The notes: generated by a model not told the origin, from the sequence alone. A stretch of 64,000 bases of DNA from Eutreptiella sp. 'Long Island Sound 2002' (GCA_964036045.1 OZ038384.1:99736871-99800870); one strand, 5' to 3'; shown: positions 32,591 through 44,728, counted from the first letter of the stretch. Numbers and translations: made by a program.

Positions 32591-33581
32591 ATGGTTTCTG
32601 ATGCACAGGGTGTCAAAGCCGAGATCGCAATGAGAGTGAATGAGAAGATGAGCGAAGTGAGCAACCACTATCATTGACTGGCCGGATTTCAATGCTGTGG
32701 AAGGCAGTACTCCGTTGCTATTCTCTCCCGAGTTGACTGTATGCAGAGAACCAAGGTCCCCTGGAAACCAACGAAAGTCCCGTCGCCTCGCAACCACTCG
32801 ATGTGCGACACACTGGACCGCAAAGCCCCGCAAGCACGGAATCGTTCGAAAGTCTGACGGATTTGGTGACACGCAGGACCACAGGCCCTTCCACCGACCG
32901 CAACACCTGTGAACCCCTGCCCCTACCCCTTCCATATGCTCACAACACAATTGCCTCCTATTGTCCACACACACCACTGTGTCGTGTGAAGGCCATGGTG
33001 TGAAGAAGTTATGATTCTTATTCAAACCTGCATTCTCCCCACTAGGGGTGCTTTGGTTGTTTATCCACAATTTCAAGTGGCTCAGGCTCATTCAGAACCT
33101 TTCCCAGTCCCTGCTCACCCTGTTGCCGTTGTTGTTACAGTACAGATGCGCTGCTATTTACTGCCACCTGCTCCTTTGCTGTGCACCATCCAGATGTTTG
33201 ACGAGTCTTGGTCTGAACATATTGGGGCTCTCCCTCAGTTATTGTTGGAGAGATCACTACTGTCAATGTTGGTGCCAACATTTTTCCAGATTCAATTGAC
33301 ACTTTGGCGGTGAGCAGACTGAGAATGTGACAAAGGGAATGCCATGCTGATTTGCTTTGTGCCAGTGTGTGTGCCAGGAATCCAGTTTTTTGAACGCTGT
33401 GCTGAAAATTCCGAAGGAGCACACTGGCTCACCCCATTTTCAGTAATCCTTGACAGTTTTCTTGCAGTAGGTTTCTTGCATATGTTGTATTTTTTTTTGT
33501 TTGATGCCAGTGCTCAGAGTGTATTGCATGACTACCCCCCTTTCCCCCCGCCCGCAGACCGGGCGTCCGCGCATGATTAAT
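32591..33581. other. 5S upstream spacer, no gene recognised
   Basis: About 990 bp of mixed composition, almost unchanged in all three 5S modules. Frames of up to about 100 codons exist on both strands but overlap each other and show no known domain. Unusually few differences between modules imply recent copying. Just before the 5S gene is a C-rich run (CTACCCCCCTTTCCCCCCGC) and GACCGGGCGTCCGCGCATGA. Confidence 0.5.
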
Positions 33582-33700
33582 GCGTACGGCCATACTACTG
33601 GGAACACACCTGAACCCGTCCGATTTCAGAAGTTAAGCCTAGTCAGGCCCAGTTAGTACTGAGGTGGGAGACCACTTGGGAACACTGGGTGCTGTACGCT
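33582..33700 (+). rRNA. 5S ribosomal RNA (unit 2)
   Basis: Complete 119-nt 5S rRNA, a component of the large ribosomal subunit, transcribed by RNA polymerase III from internal control sequences. The ends pair as helix I (GCGTACGG with CTGTACGC). The internal promoter is visible: box A region AGAAGTTAAGCCT, intermediate element around TTAGTACTGAG, and box C region GTGGGAGACCACTTGGGAAC. A run of six T (33700-33705) acts as Pol III terminator. The sequence strongly resembles Euglena 5S rRNA as I remember it. The type-2 SL RNA gene starts 491 bp downstream on the same strand. Confidence 0.97.
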
Positions 33701-33858
33701 TTTTTATTGCCCCTTTTCCGGCACCCCCCCGCGGTGCACCCCACGACCCCCCTCCAATCCGCTTCCTCCCCTCCCTCCCAACCTGCTGCACACATGGCGC
33801 ATGTGCCACTGCGTGCCGCCATGCTCCCGGCGGCCCCCTTCCACGCGCGCCGTCTTGA
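33701..33858. other. 5S downstream spacer
   Basis: 158 bp, C-rich (CGGCACCCCCCCGCGGTGCA, TCCTCCCCTCCCTCCC), between the 5S gene and the foldback element; same length in all three modules. No gene seen. Confidence 0.7.
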
Positions 33859-33986
33859 GCTCATTTCAGGATATGGGTGACTCGGTAGGATCTGCCCGTT
33901 CCTAGACAGGCAGATCCTACCGAGTCCGGTTAGGAACGGGCAGAGCCTACCGAGTCGGTAATAGTCACCCATATCCTAAAATGAGC
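33859..33986. repeat. Foldback element between 5S and type-2 SL (unit 2)
   Basis: Complete 128-bp element. Here the inner arms are perfect (ACTCGGTAGGATCTGCC against GGCAGATCCTACCGAGT), unlike the type-1 copies, where TAC is AAC. The terminal arms begin GCTCATTT and end AAATGAGC. Confidence 0.87.
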
Positions 33987-34191
33987 TATTGACACAATAA
34001 CCCCCCCCTATTTCGGGGTCGCTGAGTCCAAAACGTCACTCACATTGCAAATCCGAGACAGTGGCGTTGATCTATGGCGGAGGGGGGTCCTAACGAGCGG
34101 TGGGGGGTCCGAAAAACCCCCCTGCCAACATGCGTGCGCGTGAAAAAGCTGCCACGCACACGTGATGCCACGCACACGCTGACAGAGGTAC
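33987..34191 (+). promoter_or_regulatory. Conserved upstream region of type-2 SL RNA gene
   Basis: Same 205-bp region as upstream of type-1 SL genes, with substitutions (GATCTATGGCGGAGGGGGG for GAGCTATGGGGGAGGGGGG; CACGTGATGCCACGCACACG for the type-1 CACCTTATGCCACACACACG). Candidate SL promoter by conservation and position only. Confidence 0.35.
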
Positions 34192-34292
34192 ACTTTCTGA
34201 GTGTCTATTTTTTTTCCGTATATACTTGCTCCTTCGTAGGCAGCTTTGGTGCTTTCAGCGCCACTTTGTGGAGGCCAATGGGCCAATCTCCT
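34192..34292 (+). ncRNA. Spliced-leader RNA gene, type 2 (unit 2)
   Basis: The first 25 nt match the Euglena leader exactly (ACTTTCTGAGTGTCTA, eight T, C); the 26th base is C instead of G, then GT (CC|GTATAT). The rest follows the SL RNA plan: GGTGC-TTTCA-GCGCC hairpin, CACTTTGTGG as likely Sm-type site, and a terminal hairpin GGAGGCC...GGCC...CTCC ending at about nt 100. It lies 491 bp downstream of a complete 5S gene on the same strand, the linkage known from Euglena gracilis. This gene and its copy at 45062 are the best candidates for active SL genes here. Confidence 0.92.
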
Positions 34293-34408
34293 TCCAAAAC
34301 CAAAGCGCTTCCCACCTGGCATGTACGTGTGAACCATTTTCTGGTTGATAAAGCTGAGGCGCACAAAAAACCTCAATTGATGAGGCATGGATTGCAAGTA
34401 GAAAGCTT

Positions 34409-37400
34409 TATCCCCTCGCGTGAGGGGATAATTTTAAATTATTCCCTCGCTTTAGGGTAAAGATAGGGTTAGGGTTAGAAATTCTCCCTTGATGCGAAAG
34501 GAGATTATGAAAACATTGTATGATGTGACGGGATAGTTTTAAATTATCCCCTCGCGCGAGGGGATAATTTTAAATTATCCCCTCGCTTTGGGGTAAAGGG
34601 TTAGGGTTAGGGTTGGAAATTCTCCCTTGACGCTAAAGGAGATTATGAAAACGTTGTATGATGTGAGGGGATAGTTTTAAATTATCCCCTCGCGTGAGGG
34701 GATACTTTTAAATTATCCCCTCGCGCGAGGGGATACTTTTAAATTATCCCCTCGCTTTAGGGTAAAGATAGGGTTACGGTTGGAAATTCTCCCTTGATGC
34801 GAAACGAGAATATGAAAATGTTGTATGATGTGAGGGGATAATTTTAAATTATCCCATCACGCGAGGGGATAATTTTAAATTATCCCCTCGCTTTGGGGTA
34901 AAGATAGGGTTAGGGTTGGAAATTCTCCCTTGACGCGAAAGGAGATTATGAAAACGTTGTATGATGTGAGGGGATAGTTTTAAATTATCCCCTCGCGTGA
35001 GGGGATAGTTTTAAATTATCCCCTCGCGCGAGGGGATACTTTTAAATTATCCCCTCGCTTTAGGGTAAAGATAGGGTTACGGTTGGAAATTCTCCCTTGA
35101 TGCGAAAGGAGATTATGAAAACATTGTATGATGTGAGGGGATAGTTTTAAATTATCCCCTCGCGCGAGGGGATAATTTTAAATTATCCCCTCGCTTTGGG
35201 GTAAAGGGTTAGCGTTAGGGTTGGAAATTCTCCCTTGATGCGAAAGGAGATTATGAAAACGTTGTATGATGTGAGGGGATAGTTTTAAATTATCCCCTCG
35301 CGTGAGGGGATACTTTTAAATTATCCCCTCGCGCGAGGGGATACTTTTAAATTATCCCCTCGCTTTAGGGTAAAGATAGGGTTAGGGTTGGAAATTCTCC
35401 CTTGACGCGAAAGGAGATTATGAAAACGTTGTATGATGTGAGGGGATACTTTTAAATTATCCCCTCGCTTTAGGGTAAAGATAGCGTTACGGTTGGAAAT
35501 TCTCCCTTGATGCGAAAGGAGATTATGAAAACATTGTATGATGTGACGGGATAGTTTTAAATTATCCCCTCGCGCGAGGGGATAATTTTAAATTATCCCC
35601 TCGCTTTGGGGTAAAGGGTTAGCGTTAGGGTTGGAAATTCTCCCTTGATGCGAAAGGAGATTATGAAAACGTTGTATGATGTGAGGGGATAGTTTTAAAT
35701 TATCCCCTCGCGTGAGGGGATACTTTTAAATTATCCCCTCGCGCGAGGGGATACTTTTAAATTATCCCCTCGCTTTAGGGTAAAGATAGGGTTAGGGGTA
35801 GAAATTCTCCCTTGATGCGAAAGGAGATTATGAAAACATTGTATGATGTGAGGGGATAGTTTTAAATTATCCCCTCGCGCGAGGGGATAATTCTAAATTA
35901 TCCCCTCGCTTTGGGGTAAAGATAGGGTTAGGGTTGGAAATTCTCCCTTGACGCGAAAGGAGATTATGAAAACGTTGTATGATGTGAGGGGATAGTTTTA
36001 AATTATCCCCTCGCGTGAGGGGATACTTTTAAATTATCCCCTCGCGCGAGGGGATACTTTTAAAGTATACCCTCGCTTTAGGGTAAAGATAGGGTTACGG
36101 TTGGAAATTCTCCCTTGATGCGAAACGAGAATATGAAAATGTTGTATGATGTGAGGGGATAATTTTAAATTATCCCATCACGCGAGGGGATAATTTTAAA
36201 TTATCCCCTCGCTTTGGGGTAAAGATAGGGTTAGGGTTGGAAATTCTCCCTTGATGCGAAAGGAGATTATGAAAACGTTGTATGATGTGAGGGGATAGTT
36301 TTAAATTATCCCCTCGCGTGAGGGGATAGTTTTAAATTATCCCCTCGCGCGAGGGGATACTTTTAAATTATCCCCTCGCTTTAGGGTAAAGATAGGGTTA
36401 CGGTTGGAAATTCCCCCTTGATGCGAAAGGAGATTATGAAAACATTGTATGATGTGAGGGGATAGTTTTAAATTATCCCCTCGCGCGAGGGGCTAATTTT
36501 AAATTATCCCCTCGCGCGAGGGGATAATTTTAAATTATCCCCTCGCTTTGGGGTAAAGGGTTAGGGTTAGGGTTGGAAATTCTCCCTTGACGCGAAAGGA
36601 GATTATGAAAACGTTGTATGATGTGAGGGGATAGTTTTAAATTATCCCCTCGCGTGAGGGGATACTTTTAAATTATCCCCTCGCGCGAGGGGATACTTTT
36701 AAATTATCCCCTCGCTTTAGGGTAAAGCTAGGGTTACGGTTGGAAATTCTCCCTTGATGCGAAAGGAGATTATGAAAATGTTGTATGATGTGAGGGGATA
36801 ATTTTAAATTATCCCATCACGCGAGGGGATAATTTTAAATTATCCCCTCGCTTTGGGGTAAAGATAGGGTTAGGGTTGGAAATTCTCCCTTGACGCGAAA
36901 GGAGATTATGAAAACGTTGTATGATGTGAGGGGATAGTTTTAAATTATCCCCTCGCGTGAGGGGATAATTTTAAATTATCCCCTCGCGCGAGGGGATACT
37001 TTTAAATTATCCCCTCGCTTTAGGGTAAAGATAGCGTTACGGTTGGAAATTCTCCCTTGATGCGAAAGGAGATTATGAAAACATTGTATGATGTGAGGGG
37101 ATAGTTTTAAATTATCCCCTCGCGCGAGGGGATAATTTTAAATCATCCCCTCGCTTTGGGGTAAAGGGTTAGGGTTAGGGTTGGAAATTCTCCCTTGACG
37201 CGAAAGGAGATTATGAAAACGTTGTATGATGTGAGGGGATAGTTTTAAATTATCCCGTCGCGTGAGGGGATAGTTTTAAATTATAGCCTCGCGCGAGGGG
37301 ATACTTTTAAATTATCCCCTCGCTTTAGGGCAAAGCTAGGGTTACGGTTGGAAATTCTCCCTTGATGCGAAAGGAGATTATGAAAATGTTGTATGATGTG

Positions 37401-38556
37401 AGGGGATAATTTTAAATTATCCCATCACGCGAGGGGATAATTTTAAATTATCCCCTCGCTTTGGGGTAAAGATAGGGTTAGGGTTGGAAATTCTCCCTTG
37501 ACGCGAAAGGAGATTATGAAAACGTTGTATGATGTGAGGGGATAGTTTTAAATTATCCCCTCGCGTGAGGGGATAGTTTTAAATTATTGCCTCGCGCGAG
37601 GGGATACTTTTAAATTATCCCCTCGCTTTAGGGTAAAGATAGGGTTAGGGGTAGAAATTCTCCCTTGATGCGAAAGGAGATTATGAAAACATTGTATGAT
37701 GTGAGGGGATAGTTTTAAATTATCCCCTCGCGCGAGGGGATAATTTTAAATTATCTGCTCGCTTTGGGGTAAAGATAGGGTAAGGGTTGGAAATTCTCCC
37801 TTGACGCGAAAGGAGATTATGAAAACGTTGTATGATGTGAGGGGATAGTTTTAAATTATCCCCTCGCGTGAGGGGATACTTTTAAATTATCCCTTGCGCG
37901 AGGGGATACTTTTAAATTATCCCCTCGCTTTAGGGTAAAGATAGGGTTACGGTTGGAAATTCTCCCTTGATACGAAACGAGAATATGAAAATGTTGTATG
38001 ATGTGAGGGGATAATTTTAAATTATCCCATCACGCGAGGGGATAATTTTAAATTATCCCCTCGCTTTGGGGTAAAGATAGGGTTAGGGTTGGAAATCCTC
38101 CCTTGACGCGAAAGGAGATTATGAAAACGTTGTATGATGTGAGGGGATAGTTTTAAATTATCCCCTCGCGTGAGGGGATAGTTTTAAATTATCCCCTCGC
38201 GCGAGGGGATACTTTTAAATTATCCCCTCGCTTTAGGGTAAAGATAGGGTTACGGTTGGAAATTCTCCCTTGATGCGAAAGGAGATTATGAAAACATTGT
38301 ATGATGTGAGGGGATAGTTTTAAATTATCCCCTCGCGCGAGGGGATAATTTCAAATTATCCCCTCGCTTTGGGGTAAAGGGTTAGGGTTAGGGTTGGAAA
38401 TTCTCCCTTGACGCGAAAGGAGATTATGAAAACGTTGTATGATGTGAGGGGATAGGTTTAAATTTTCCCCTCGCGTGAGGGGATGATTTTAAATTATCCC
38501 CTCGCGCGAGGGGATAATTTTAAATTATCCCCTCGCTTTGGGGTAAAGATAGGGTT
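34409..38556. repeat. TATCCCC palindromic satellite (unit 2, 4.1 kb)
   Basis: Same satellite as 21668-25405 but about 410 bp longer, with an extra block near 35380-35620 that contains a shortened unit (one palindromic module deleted at about 35450). Confidence 0.96.
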
Positions 38557-39755
38557 AGCTATATTATCTCTAACCCATCGTGTGAGGGGATAATTTTAAA
38601 TTATCCCCTCGCGCGAGAGGATAATTATGCAAAAGTGTTTGACCCCTCTTGGACCCTTTTGCGATCCTGAAATGCCCCAATGTCAAGCCCTCTTCGAATT
38701 TTTGGAGGCTTGGGGGGGGGGACAATGGGTAACCGGAGAGTGTTGAGGGGACTGGGACTGAGTATTTGAAACCAAAATGCAGCACGTGCACTGCTTTATG
38801 ATCATTTACTTCAGCCTGAAACCTTGAGCCCGAATAAGTGGACCCCCCCCCATTTCCCCGGGTTCCATAGTGACAATGAGAGTTGGAGTGTCCGTTGCTG
38901 CACCGCTACGATGCCCACCCCCTGCGTGTGATAGGACACTGTGCGCCACTCAAAGGATGGGCCTTGCTCCAACGTCCTTTGAAAGGGGTGGGCCTTTCAG
39001 CATTTCAAAGGGGGGGGTGCTTTTACGGCAAGGGGAGGGCGGGGGCTTTTGGGGCGGGATGGCATCCTTTGGCACCGTGTATTTTGAACCGCAGCTTGGT
39101 GCTTTTCATTTGCTTTGATGTGTACAAGGACGGTGGGCCAAAACCAATGATTCGAGGGTAAAATCCAAGGACCGCAAGTTAAAATGCAGGCAGCGAAGGG
39201 TAAATGCAAAACGTCTATGGGAAAACCCCTAGGACCAAAAGGTAGAACCCAAGGACCAAAGGGTAACATCCAAAGACAAGAGGGTTTCTTCCCTTTTGAT
39301 ACAATGCCCAAAGTCACACACTGAAATGGTCCTTTGAAAGGGGTGGGCCTTTGTCCAAAAGCATTCCAAAAGAGCAAAATCCTTTCAAACGGGTGCGGTT
39401 TGCTCCAACTACTCTTGAAAAGGGTGGGCCTTGCTCCAAAATTCGGTAAAAAGGGGTTGGTCCTCGCCCCATAGCCTTCAAATGGGTGTGCCTTGTTCCC
39501 AACACCTTTTCAAAGGCTGGGCCTTGCTCCAAAGTTTTTTGAAATGGGTGGGCCTTGGTCCGAAAGCATTTCAAAAGAGTAAAATCCTTTCAAACGGGTG
39601 CGGTTTGCTCCAGTTACTCTTGAAAAGGGTGGGCCTTGCTCCAAAATTCGGTAAAATGGGTCGGTCTTGGTCCCAGAATGCAAAAATATGAGACGAAGGC
39701 GTCTAAACACAGAAATGTTGAATATTGAAGCTCGTTTTGTTTTTGATTGATGGTT
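38557..39755. repeat. Macro-repeat head block (unit 3)
   Basis: Copy of 16741-17939, nearly identical. Confidence 0.9.
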
Positions 39756-40031
39756 GCAAGATCCATAGACCTGGTCTATAGACGATTTCATGGTCTATAG
39801 ACCTGGTCTATAGACCTAGTTTATAGACCTGGTCTATAGACAGTCAGTCCACCATCCAGAGACTTGGTCCAAAGACCAGATTCTATTGGATCTATAGACG
39901 AGCTGGATGCATACTGTGGATCCTTTCAAATGAGCGTTCCATTGTCTATGGACCTGGTCCATAGGCGGTTGTATGATCTATAGACGTGGTCTATAGACCG
40001 TTTCATTGGTCTATAGCCCTAGTTTATAGAC
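39756..40031. repeat. GGTCTATAGACC block (unit 3)
   Basis: Copy of the unit 1 block. Confidence 0.9.
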
Positions 40032-40600
40032 CGCTTTGGGCCACCCCCCGCTTGGGTTGGTTTCCCAACGGCTACGTTTTCTAGGGTGTTCATGGCTTTT
40101 TTGCACTCCCGGCACCTTCCTCTAGAGACTAGTGTCGCTTTCACGCCCTTCGCTTTAGGGTAAAGATAGGGTTAGGGTTAGAATTTCTCCGAGCTGCATT
40201 AATGTCCGGCGCTCGCCAATAAAATCGGGGTAAAAATTGGGTATGTTTTTCGCCACACAAGGAGGCTGCTGGTTATACTTTGCACTGCACCACTGCCTCC
40301 TACCACCTTCACGCTGCTTTTCACTTCACAAATGCCTTCGTCTGTATCAGTACATCATTTTTCAACCCAACGTAGCTCATCCGGCATGCTCACTTTGTTT
40401 TTCCTAGTTTCAGCAAAGTGGTAATAAAAAAAGCAACTTTAGAAGTTTCTTATCAGAATTAAGCAGAAATACTTTCACATACTTAGGGTCGGTAGCAAAA
40501 TGATTGGGCGCGGTACTTTGTGGTATCCCATCACCTGCCTCAAAAGGTCAAGCGGTTCGCAAAACACATAAGTACCCACTTTTTGCAGTCGTACTCTTGA
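40032..40600. other. Linker and E block (unit 3)
   Basis: Near-identical to 18216-18784; no gene recognised. Confidence 0.6.
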
Positions 40601-40728
40601 GATCATTTCAGGATATGGGTGACTCGGTAGGATCTGCCCGTTCCTAGACAGGCAGATCCAACCGAGTCTGGTTAGGAACGGGCAGAGCCTACCGAGTCAG
40701 TAATAGTCACCCATATCCTAAAATGAGC
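40601..40728. repeat. Foldback element (unit 3, upstream of type-1 SL)
   Basis: Complete 128-bp copy. Confidence 0.85.
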
Positions 40729-40934
40729 TATTGACACAGTAACCGCCCCCTATTTCGGGGTCGCTGAGTCCAAAACGTCACTCATTTTGCGAATCTGAGA
40801 CGGTGGCGTCGAGCTATGGGGGAGGGGGGTCCTAACGAGCGGTTGGGGGTCCGAAAACCCCGCTTGCGAACATGCGTTGGCGTGAAGGCGTCGCCTGGCA
40901 CACCTTATGCCACACACACGCTGCACACGGGTAC

Positions 40935-41035
40935 ACACTCTGAGTGTCTATTTTTTTTCGGTATCTACTCGCTCCTTACTAGGCAGCTTTGGTGCTTTCA
41001 GCGCCACTTTGTGGAGGCCAATGGGCCAATCTCCT
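40935..41035 (+). ncRNA. Spliced-leader RNA gene, type 1 (unit 3)
   Basis: Identical by eye to the other type-1 genes, with leader ACACTCTGAGTGTCTA, eight T, CG and donor GTATCT. The upstream region differs from other units by one visible substitution (GAATCTGAGACGG for GAATCCGAGACGG). Confidence 0.88.
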
Positions 41036-41226
41036 CCAAAACCAAAGTCCTTTCCACCTGGAATCCCGTTCATAGGCTCATGCTTAGCACCCATCATTTA
41101 GTCCGCACACATGTCCCTCCCGGGGGTCTCTCTCCCCCCCTATCCCTCCCTTGGGGTCCCGTTCCCCCTTCCCTTTCATCTTCCACCCTTGCGGGATGCT
41201 CCATTCCCCGCTCCAACGGTCCGACA

Positions 41227-41995
41227 GAAAATGCACAATCGTCCAGCGGACATTTAAAAAATTGTCCGAAAAAAATCGTCAGCGGGACAACTCATTGCAG
41301 CCTGTGGTAAGTAAAAGTGGCTATGAAACAACGAAAAAAGTTCTGTCCGTCAAATGCTACGAAAGACAAATCGTCCGACGGACAATAAAAAATTGTCCGA
41401 CGGACAATTTGAAATTGTCCGAAAAAAATCGTCAGCGGGACAACTCATTGCAGCCTGTGGTAAGTAAAAGTGGCTGTGAAACAACGAATAAAGTTATGTC
41501 CGTCAAATGCTACGAAGGACAAATCGTCCGACGGACAATAAAAAATTGTCCGACGGACAATTTAAAATTGTCCGAAAAAAATCGTCAGCGGGACAACTCA
41601 TTGCAGCCTGTGGTAAGTAAAAGTGGTTGTGAAACAACGAATAAAGTTCTGTCCGTCAAATGCTACGAAAGACAAATCGTCCGACGGGAGATGAAAAATT
41701 GTCCGACGGACAATTTAAAATTGTCCGTCGGACAAAAGGATAAGGTTCTGTCCGTCAAATGCTACGAAAGACAAATCGTCCAACGGACAATAAAAAATTG
41801 TCCGACGGACAATTTAAAATTGTCCGAAAAAAATCGTCAGCGGGACAACTCATTGCAGCCTGTGGTAAGTAAAAGTGGCTGTGAAACAACGAATAAAGTT
41901 ATGTCCGTCAAATGCTACGAAGGACAAATCGTCCGACGGACAATAAAAAATTGTCCGGCGGACAATTTAAAATTGTCCGTCGGACAAAAGGATAA
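41227..41995. repeat. TTGTCCG satellite (unit 3, 769 bp)
   Basis: Exactly 99 bp (one short module) less than unit 1. The long open frame 41151-42065 reflects module lengths divisible by three. Confidence 0.95.
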
Positions 41996-42902
41996 GGTTA
42001 GGGGGAATATCCTATTGTCCGTCGGACATTTTTTTTTGGTTTTTTTTTCGCTCTATGCATCCTAGCTATCTGGGTGAACCCTGCTGCCGTGGTGCTTTAA
42101 CCGAACCACAGCATGCATTGTGATTCAAAAGCTCATGCACTGCACCCAGCTGGGTAGCACAGCTGTGGCTAGGGTAGTCAACAGTGAAGCAAAAAAATGC
42201 ACGGCGATTGCAGAGCCTCTGAGCACCCTGCAAGACAACGTGGATTATCCACGCTGAACGTGCTACCTAGTAAAGGTTGAGCCTCAGGGGTGACTCTCTG
42301 GCATTAATGTGATGAGATGTTCATTGGTGGATTTGTTCCCGTAGCAATTGCACAAAAAGCCACCATGCATTGTCATTCAAAATGCATGGCACTCCCCTTG
42401 CTGGTCTCTCCGCTGTTTACCACAAACCATACATACAAAAAAGGCATGTTTCTGGGTAGTTCTCCATAGGCATAGTCGGCAACCCAAGGGACCCCTTCAG
42501 GATGTATCCACAGCTTCTGTGCCCCAAGCCAATGGCGTTGGTGAGGTCTCTGGGATCAGGGCATGGACATCCGAACCCGCTTTGCCAAACCAAAACATTG
42601 TCCATCCGCCGCAGCTCCATTAAGGTCCACCGCTCACTAGTAAAATCGGGGTAAAAATTCGGGATGTTTTTCGCCACACAAGGAGGGTGCGTGGTATACT
42701 TTGCACTGCACCACGGCTTCCTACCACCTTCAGGATGCATTCCACTTCACAAATGCCTTCCTTCCCATGATTACATCACATTCCAACCCATAGCTGCTCA
42801 CCCGGGATGCTCCCCTTGCTGGTCTCTCCGCTGTTTACCACAAACCATACATACAAAAAAGGCATGTTTCTGGGTAGTTCTCCCTAGGCATAGTCGGCAA
42901 CC
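41996..42902. repeat. A' block (unit 3)
   Basis: Same form as unit 1: one full and one partial internal segment, cut off at GGCAACC by a half foldback element. Confidence 0.9.
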
Positions 42903-43038
42903 CCGGTTAGGTACGGGCAGAGCCTACCGAGTCGGTAATAGTCACCCATATCCTAAAATGAGCTATTGACACAATAACCCCCCCCTATTTCGGGGTCGCT
43001 GAGTCCAAAACGTCACTCACATTGCAAATCCGAGACAG
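42903..43038. repeat. Half foldback plus 75-bp SL-upstream fragment (unit 3)
   Basis: The right half of the foldback element (to 42963) and the first 75 bp of the SL upstream region, cut at CCGAGACAG and joined to CCACCAGCTCAATGAC of the J-domain module. It is a recombination remnant without an SL gene. Confidence 0.85.
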
Positions 43039-43138
43039 CCACCAGCTCAATGACAAAATTTTGCAACTTCAGGTTAGGATCTTCACGGCACCTTCAGGTT
43101 AGGATTAGGGTTAGGGTTAGGTTCAGGCTAGGCTAGGG

Positions 43139-43294
43139 TTAGGACAGGCGGTTGTACAGGCTCAACAGTAGCGTAAACCTCTCTTTAGACAGCGGGTCGG
43201 CCTGATTTTTGTCAGGATGCACCTTAAGAGACAGCCTTAAATAGTTTTTACGAATGGTCTTCTCATCCGCCGCCTCCCCCAGTTCCAAAATCTG
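43139..43294 (-). pseudogene. DnaJ J-domain fragment, truncated (unit 3)
   Basis: Same fragment as at 32269-32424 (HPDK motif, stop supplied by the adjacent TTAGGG-like tract at about 43096-43145). No coding difference from the unit 2 copy is visible over the fragment. The module boundary at 43039 lies about 100 bp beyond its 3' end. Confidence 0.72.
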
Positions 43295-44451
43295 TCTGTG
43301 TGTCGGCGTGTGCTGTGAGTGTCATTTGAGTGTTCGCGCGTGCTGTGACTTTCATGTGAGTGTCGGCGCGTGCTGTGAGTGTCATTACTTTGTTCGCCAA
43401 ACCACAGCACAGCACACCACACCACCACACCGCACCACACCACAGCACCACACCACACCAATGGTTTCTGATGCACAGGGTGTCAAAGCCGAGATCGCAA
43501 TGAGAGTGAATGAGAAGATGAGCGAAGTGAGCAACCACTATCATTGACTGGCCGGATTTCAATGCTGTGGAAGGCAGTACTCCGTTGCTATTCTCTCCCG
43601 AGTTGACTGTATGCAGAGAACCAAGGTCCCCTGGAAACCAACGAAAGTCCCGTCGCCTCGCAACCACTCGATGTGCGACACACTGGACCGCAAAGCCCCG
43701 CAAGCACGGAATCGTTCGAAAGTCTGACGGATTTGGTGACACGCAGGACCACAGGCCCTTCCACCGACCGCAACACCTGTGAACCCCTGCCCCTACCCCT
43801 TCCATATGCTCACAACACAATTGCCTCCTATTGTCCACACACACCACTGTGTCGTGTGAAGGCCATGGTGTGAAGAAGTTATGATTCTTATTCAAACCTG
43901 CATTCTCCCCACTAGGGGTGCTTTGGTTGTTTATCCACAATTTCAAGTGGCTCAGGCTCATTCAGAACCTTTCCCAGTCCCTGCTCACCCTGTTGCCGTT
44001 GTTGTTACAGTACAGATGCGCTGCTGTTTACTGCCACCTGCTCCTTTGCTGTGCACCATCCAGATGTTTGACGAGTCTTGGTCTGAACATATTGGGGCTC
44101 TCCCTCAGTTATTGTTGGAGAGATCACTACTGTCAATGTTGGTGCCAACATTTTTCCAGATTCAATTGACACTTTGGCGGTGAGCAGACTGAGAATGTGA
44201 CAAAGGGAATGCCATGCTGATTTGCTTTGTGCCAGTGTGTGTGCCAGGAATCCAGTTTTTTGAACGCTGTGCTGAAAATTCCGAAGGAGCACACTGGCTC
44301 ACCCCATTTTCAGTAATCCTTGACAGTTTTCTTGCAGTAGGTTTCTTGCATATGTTGTATTTTTTTTTGTTTGATGCCAGTGCTCAGAGTGTATTGCATG
44401 ACTACCCCCCTTTCCCCCCGCCCGCAGACCGGGCGTCCGCGCATGATTAAT
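43295..44451. other. 5S upstream spacer (unit 3)
   Basis: Copy of 32425-33581, including the 33-bp repeats and CCACA run; one visible substitution at 44025 (GCTGCTGTTTAC for GCTGCTATTTAC). No gene recognised. Confidence 0.6.
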
Positions 44452-44570
44452 GCGTACGGCCATACTACTGGGAACACACCTGAACCCGTCCGATTTCAGA
44501 AGTTAAGCCTAGTCAGGCCCAGTTAGTACTGAGGTGGGAGACCACTTGGGAACACTGGGTGCTGTACGCT
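44452..44570 (+). rRNA. 5S ribosomal RNA (unit 3)
   Basis: Gene body identical by eye to the copy at 33582-33700, with intact helix I ends and internal control region. The downstream T-run is interrupted: GCTCTTTTATT rather than GCTTTTTTATT. The first termination signal is therefore four T after a C, which could weaken or shift Pol III termination. The type-2 SL gene starts 491 bp downstream. Confidence 0.96.
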
Positions 44571-44728
44571 CTTTTATTGCCCCTTTTCCGGCACCCCCCC
44601 GCGGTGCACCCCACGACCCCCCTCCAATCCGCTTCCTCCCCTCCCTCCCAACCTGCTGCACACATGGCGCATGTGCCACTGCGTGCCGCCATGCTCCCGG
44701 CGGCCCCCTTCCACGCGCGCCGTCTTGA

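Larger units (their letters stand above)
25406..38556. repeat. Macro-repeat unit 2 (13151 bp)
   Basis: Same order as unit 1, aligned at a constant offset of 8665 up to the TTGTCCG satellite. It is enlarged by a longer A' block, a 198-bp tandem repeat and the J-domain/5S module (about 29880-33858). Confidence 0.95.

Noticed and set aside
32393-33091. 232-codon minus-strand frame (also 43263, 55748)
   Set aside because: Its C-terminal third is translated 33-bp repeat and CCACA microsatellite, and it passes the J-domain start in the wrong frame.
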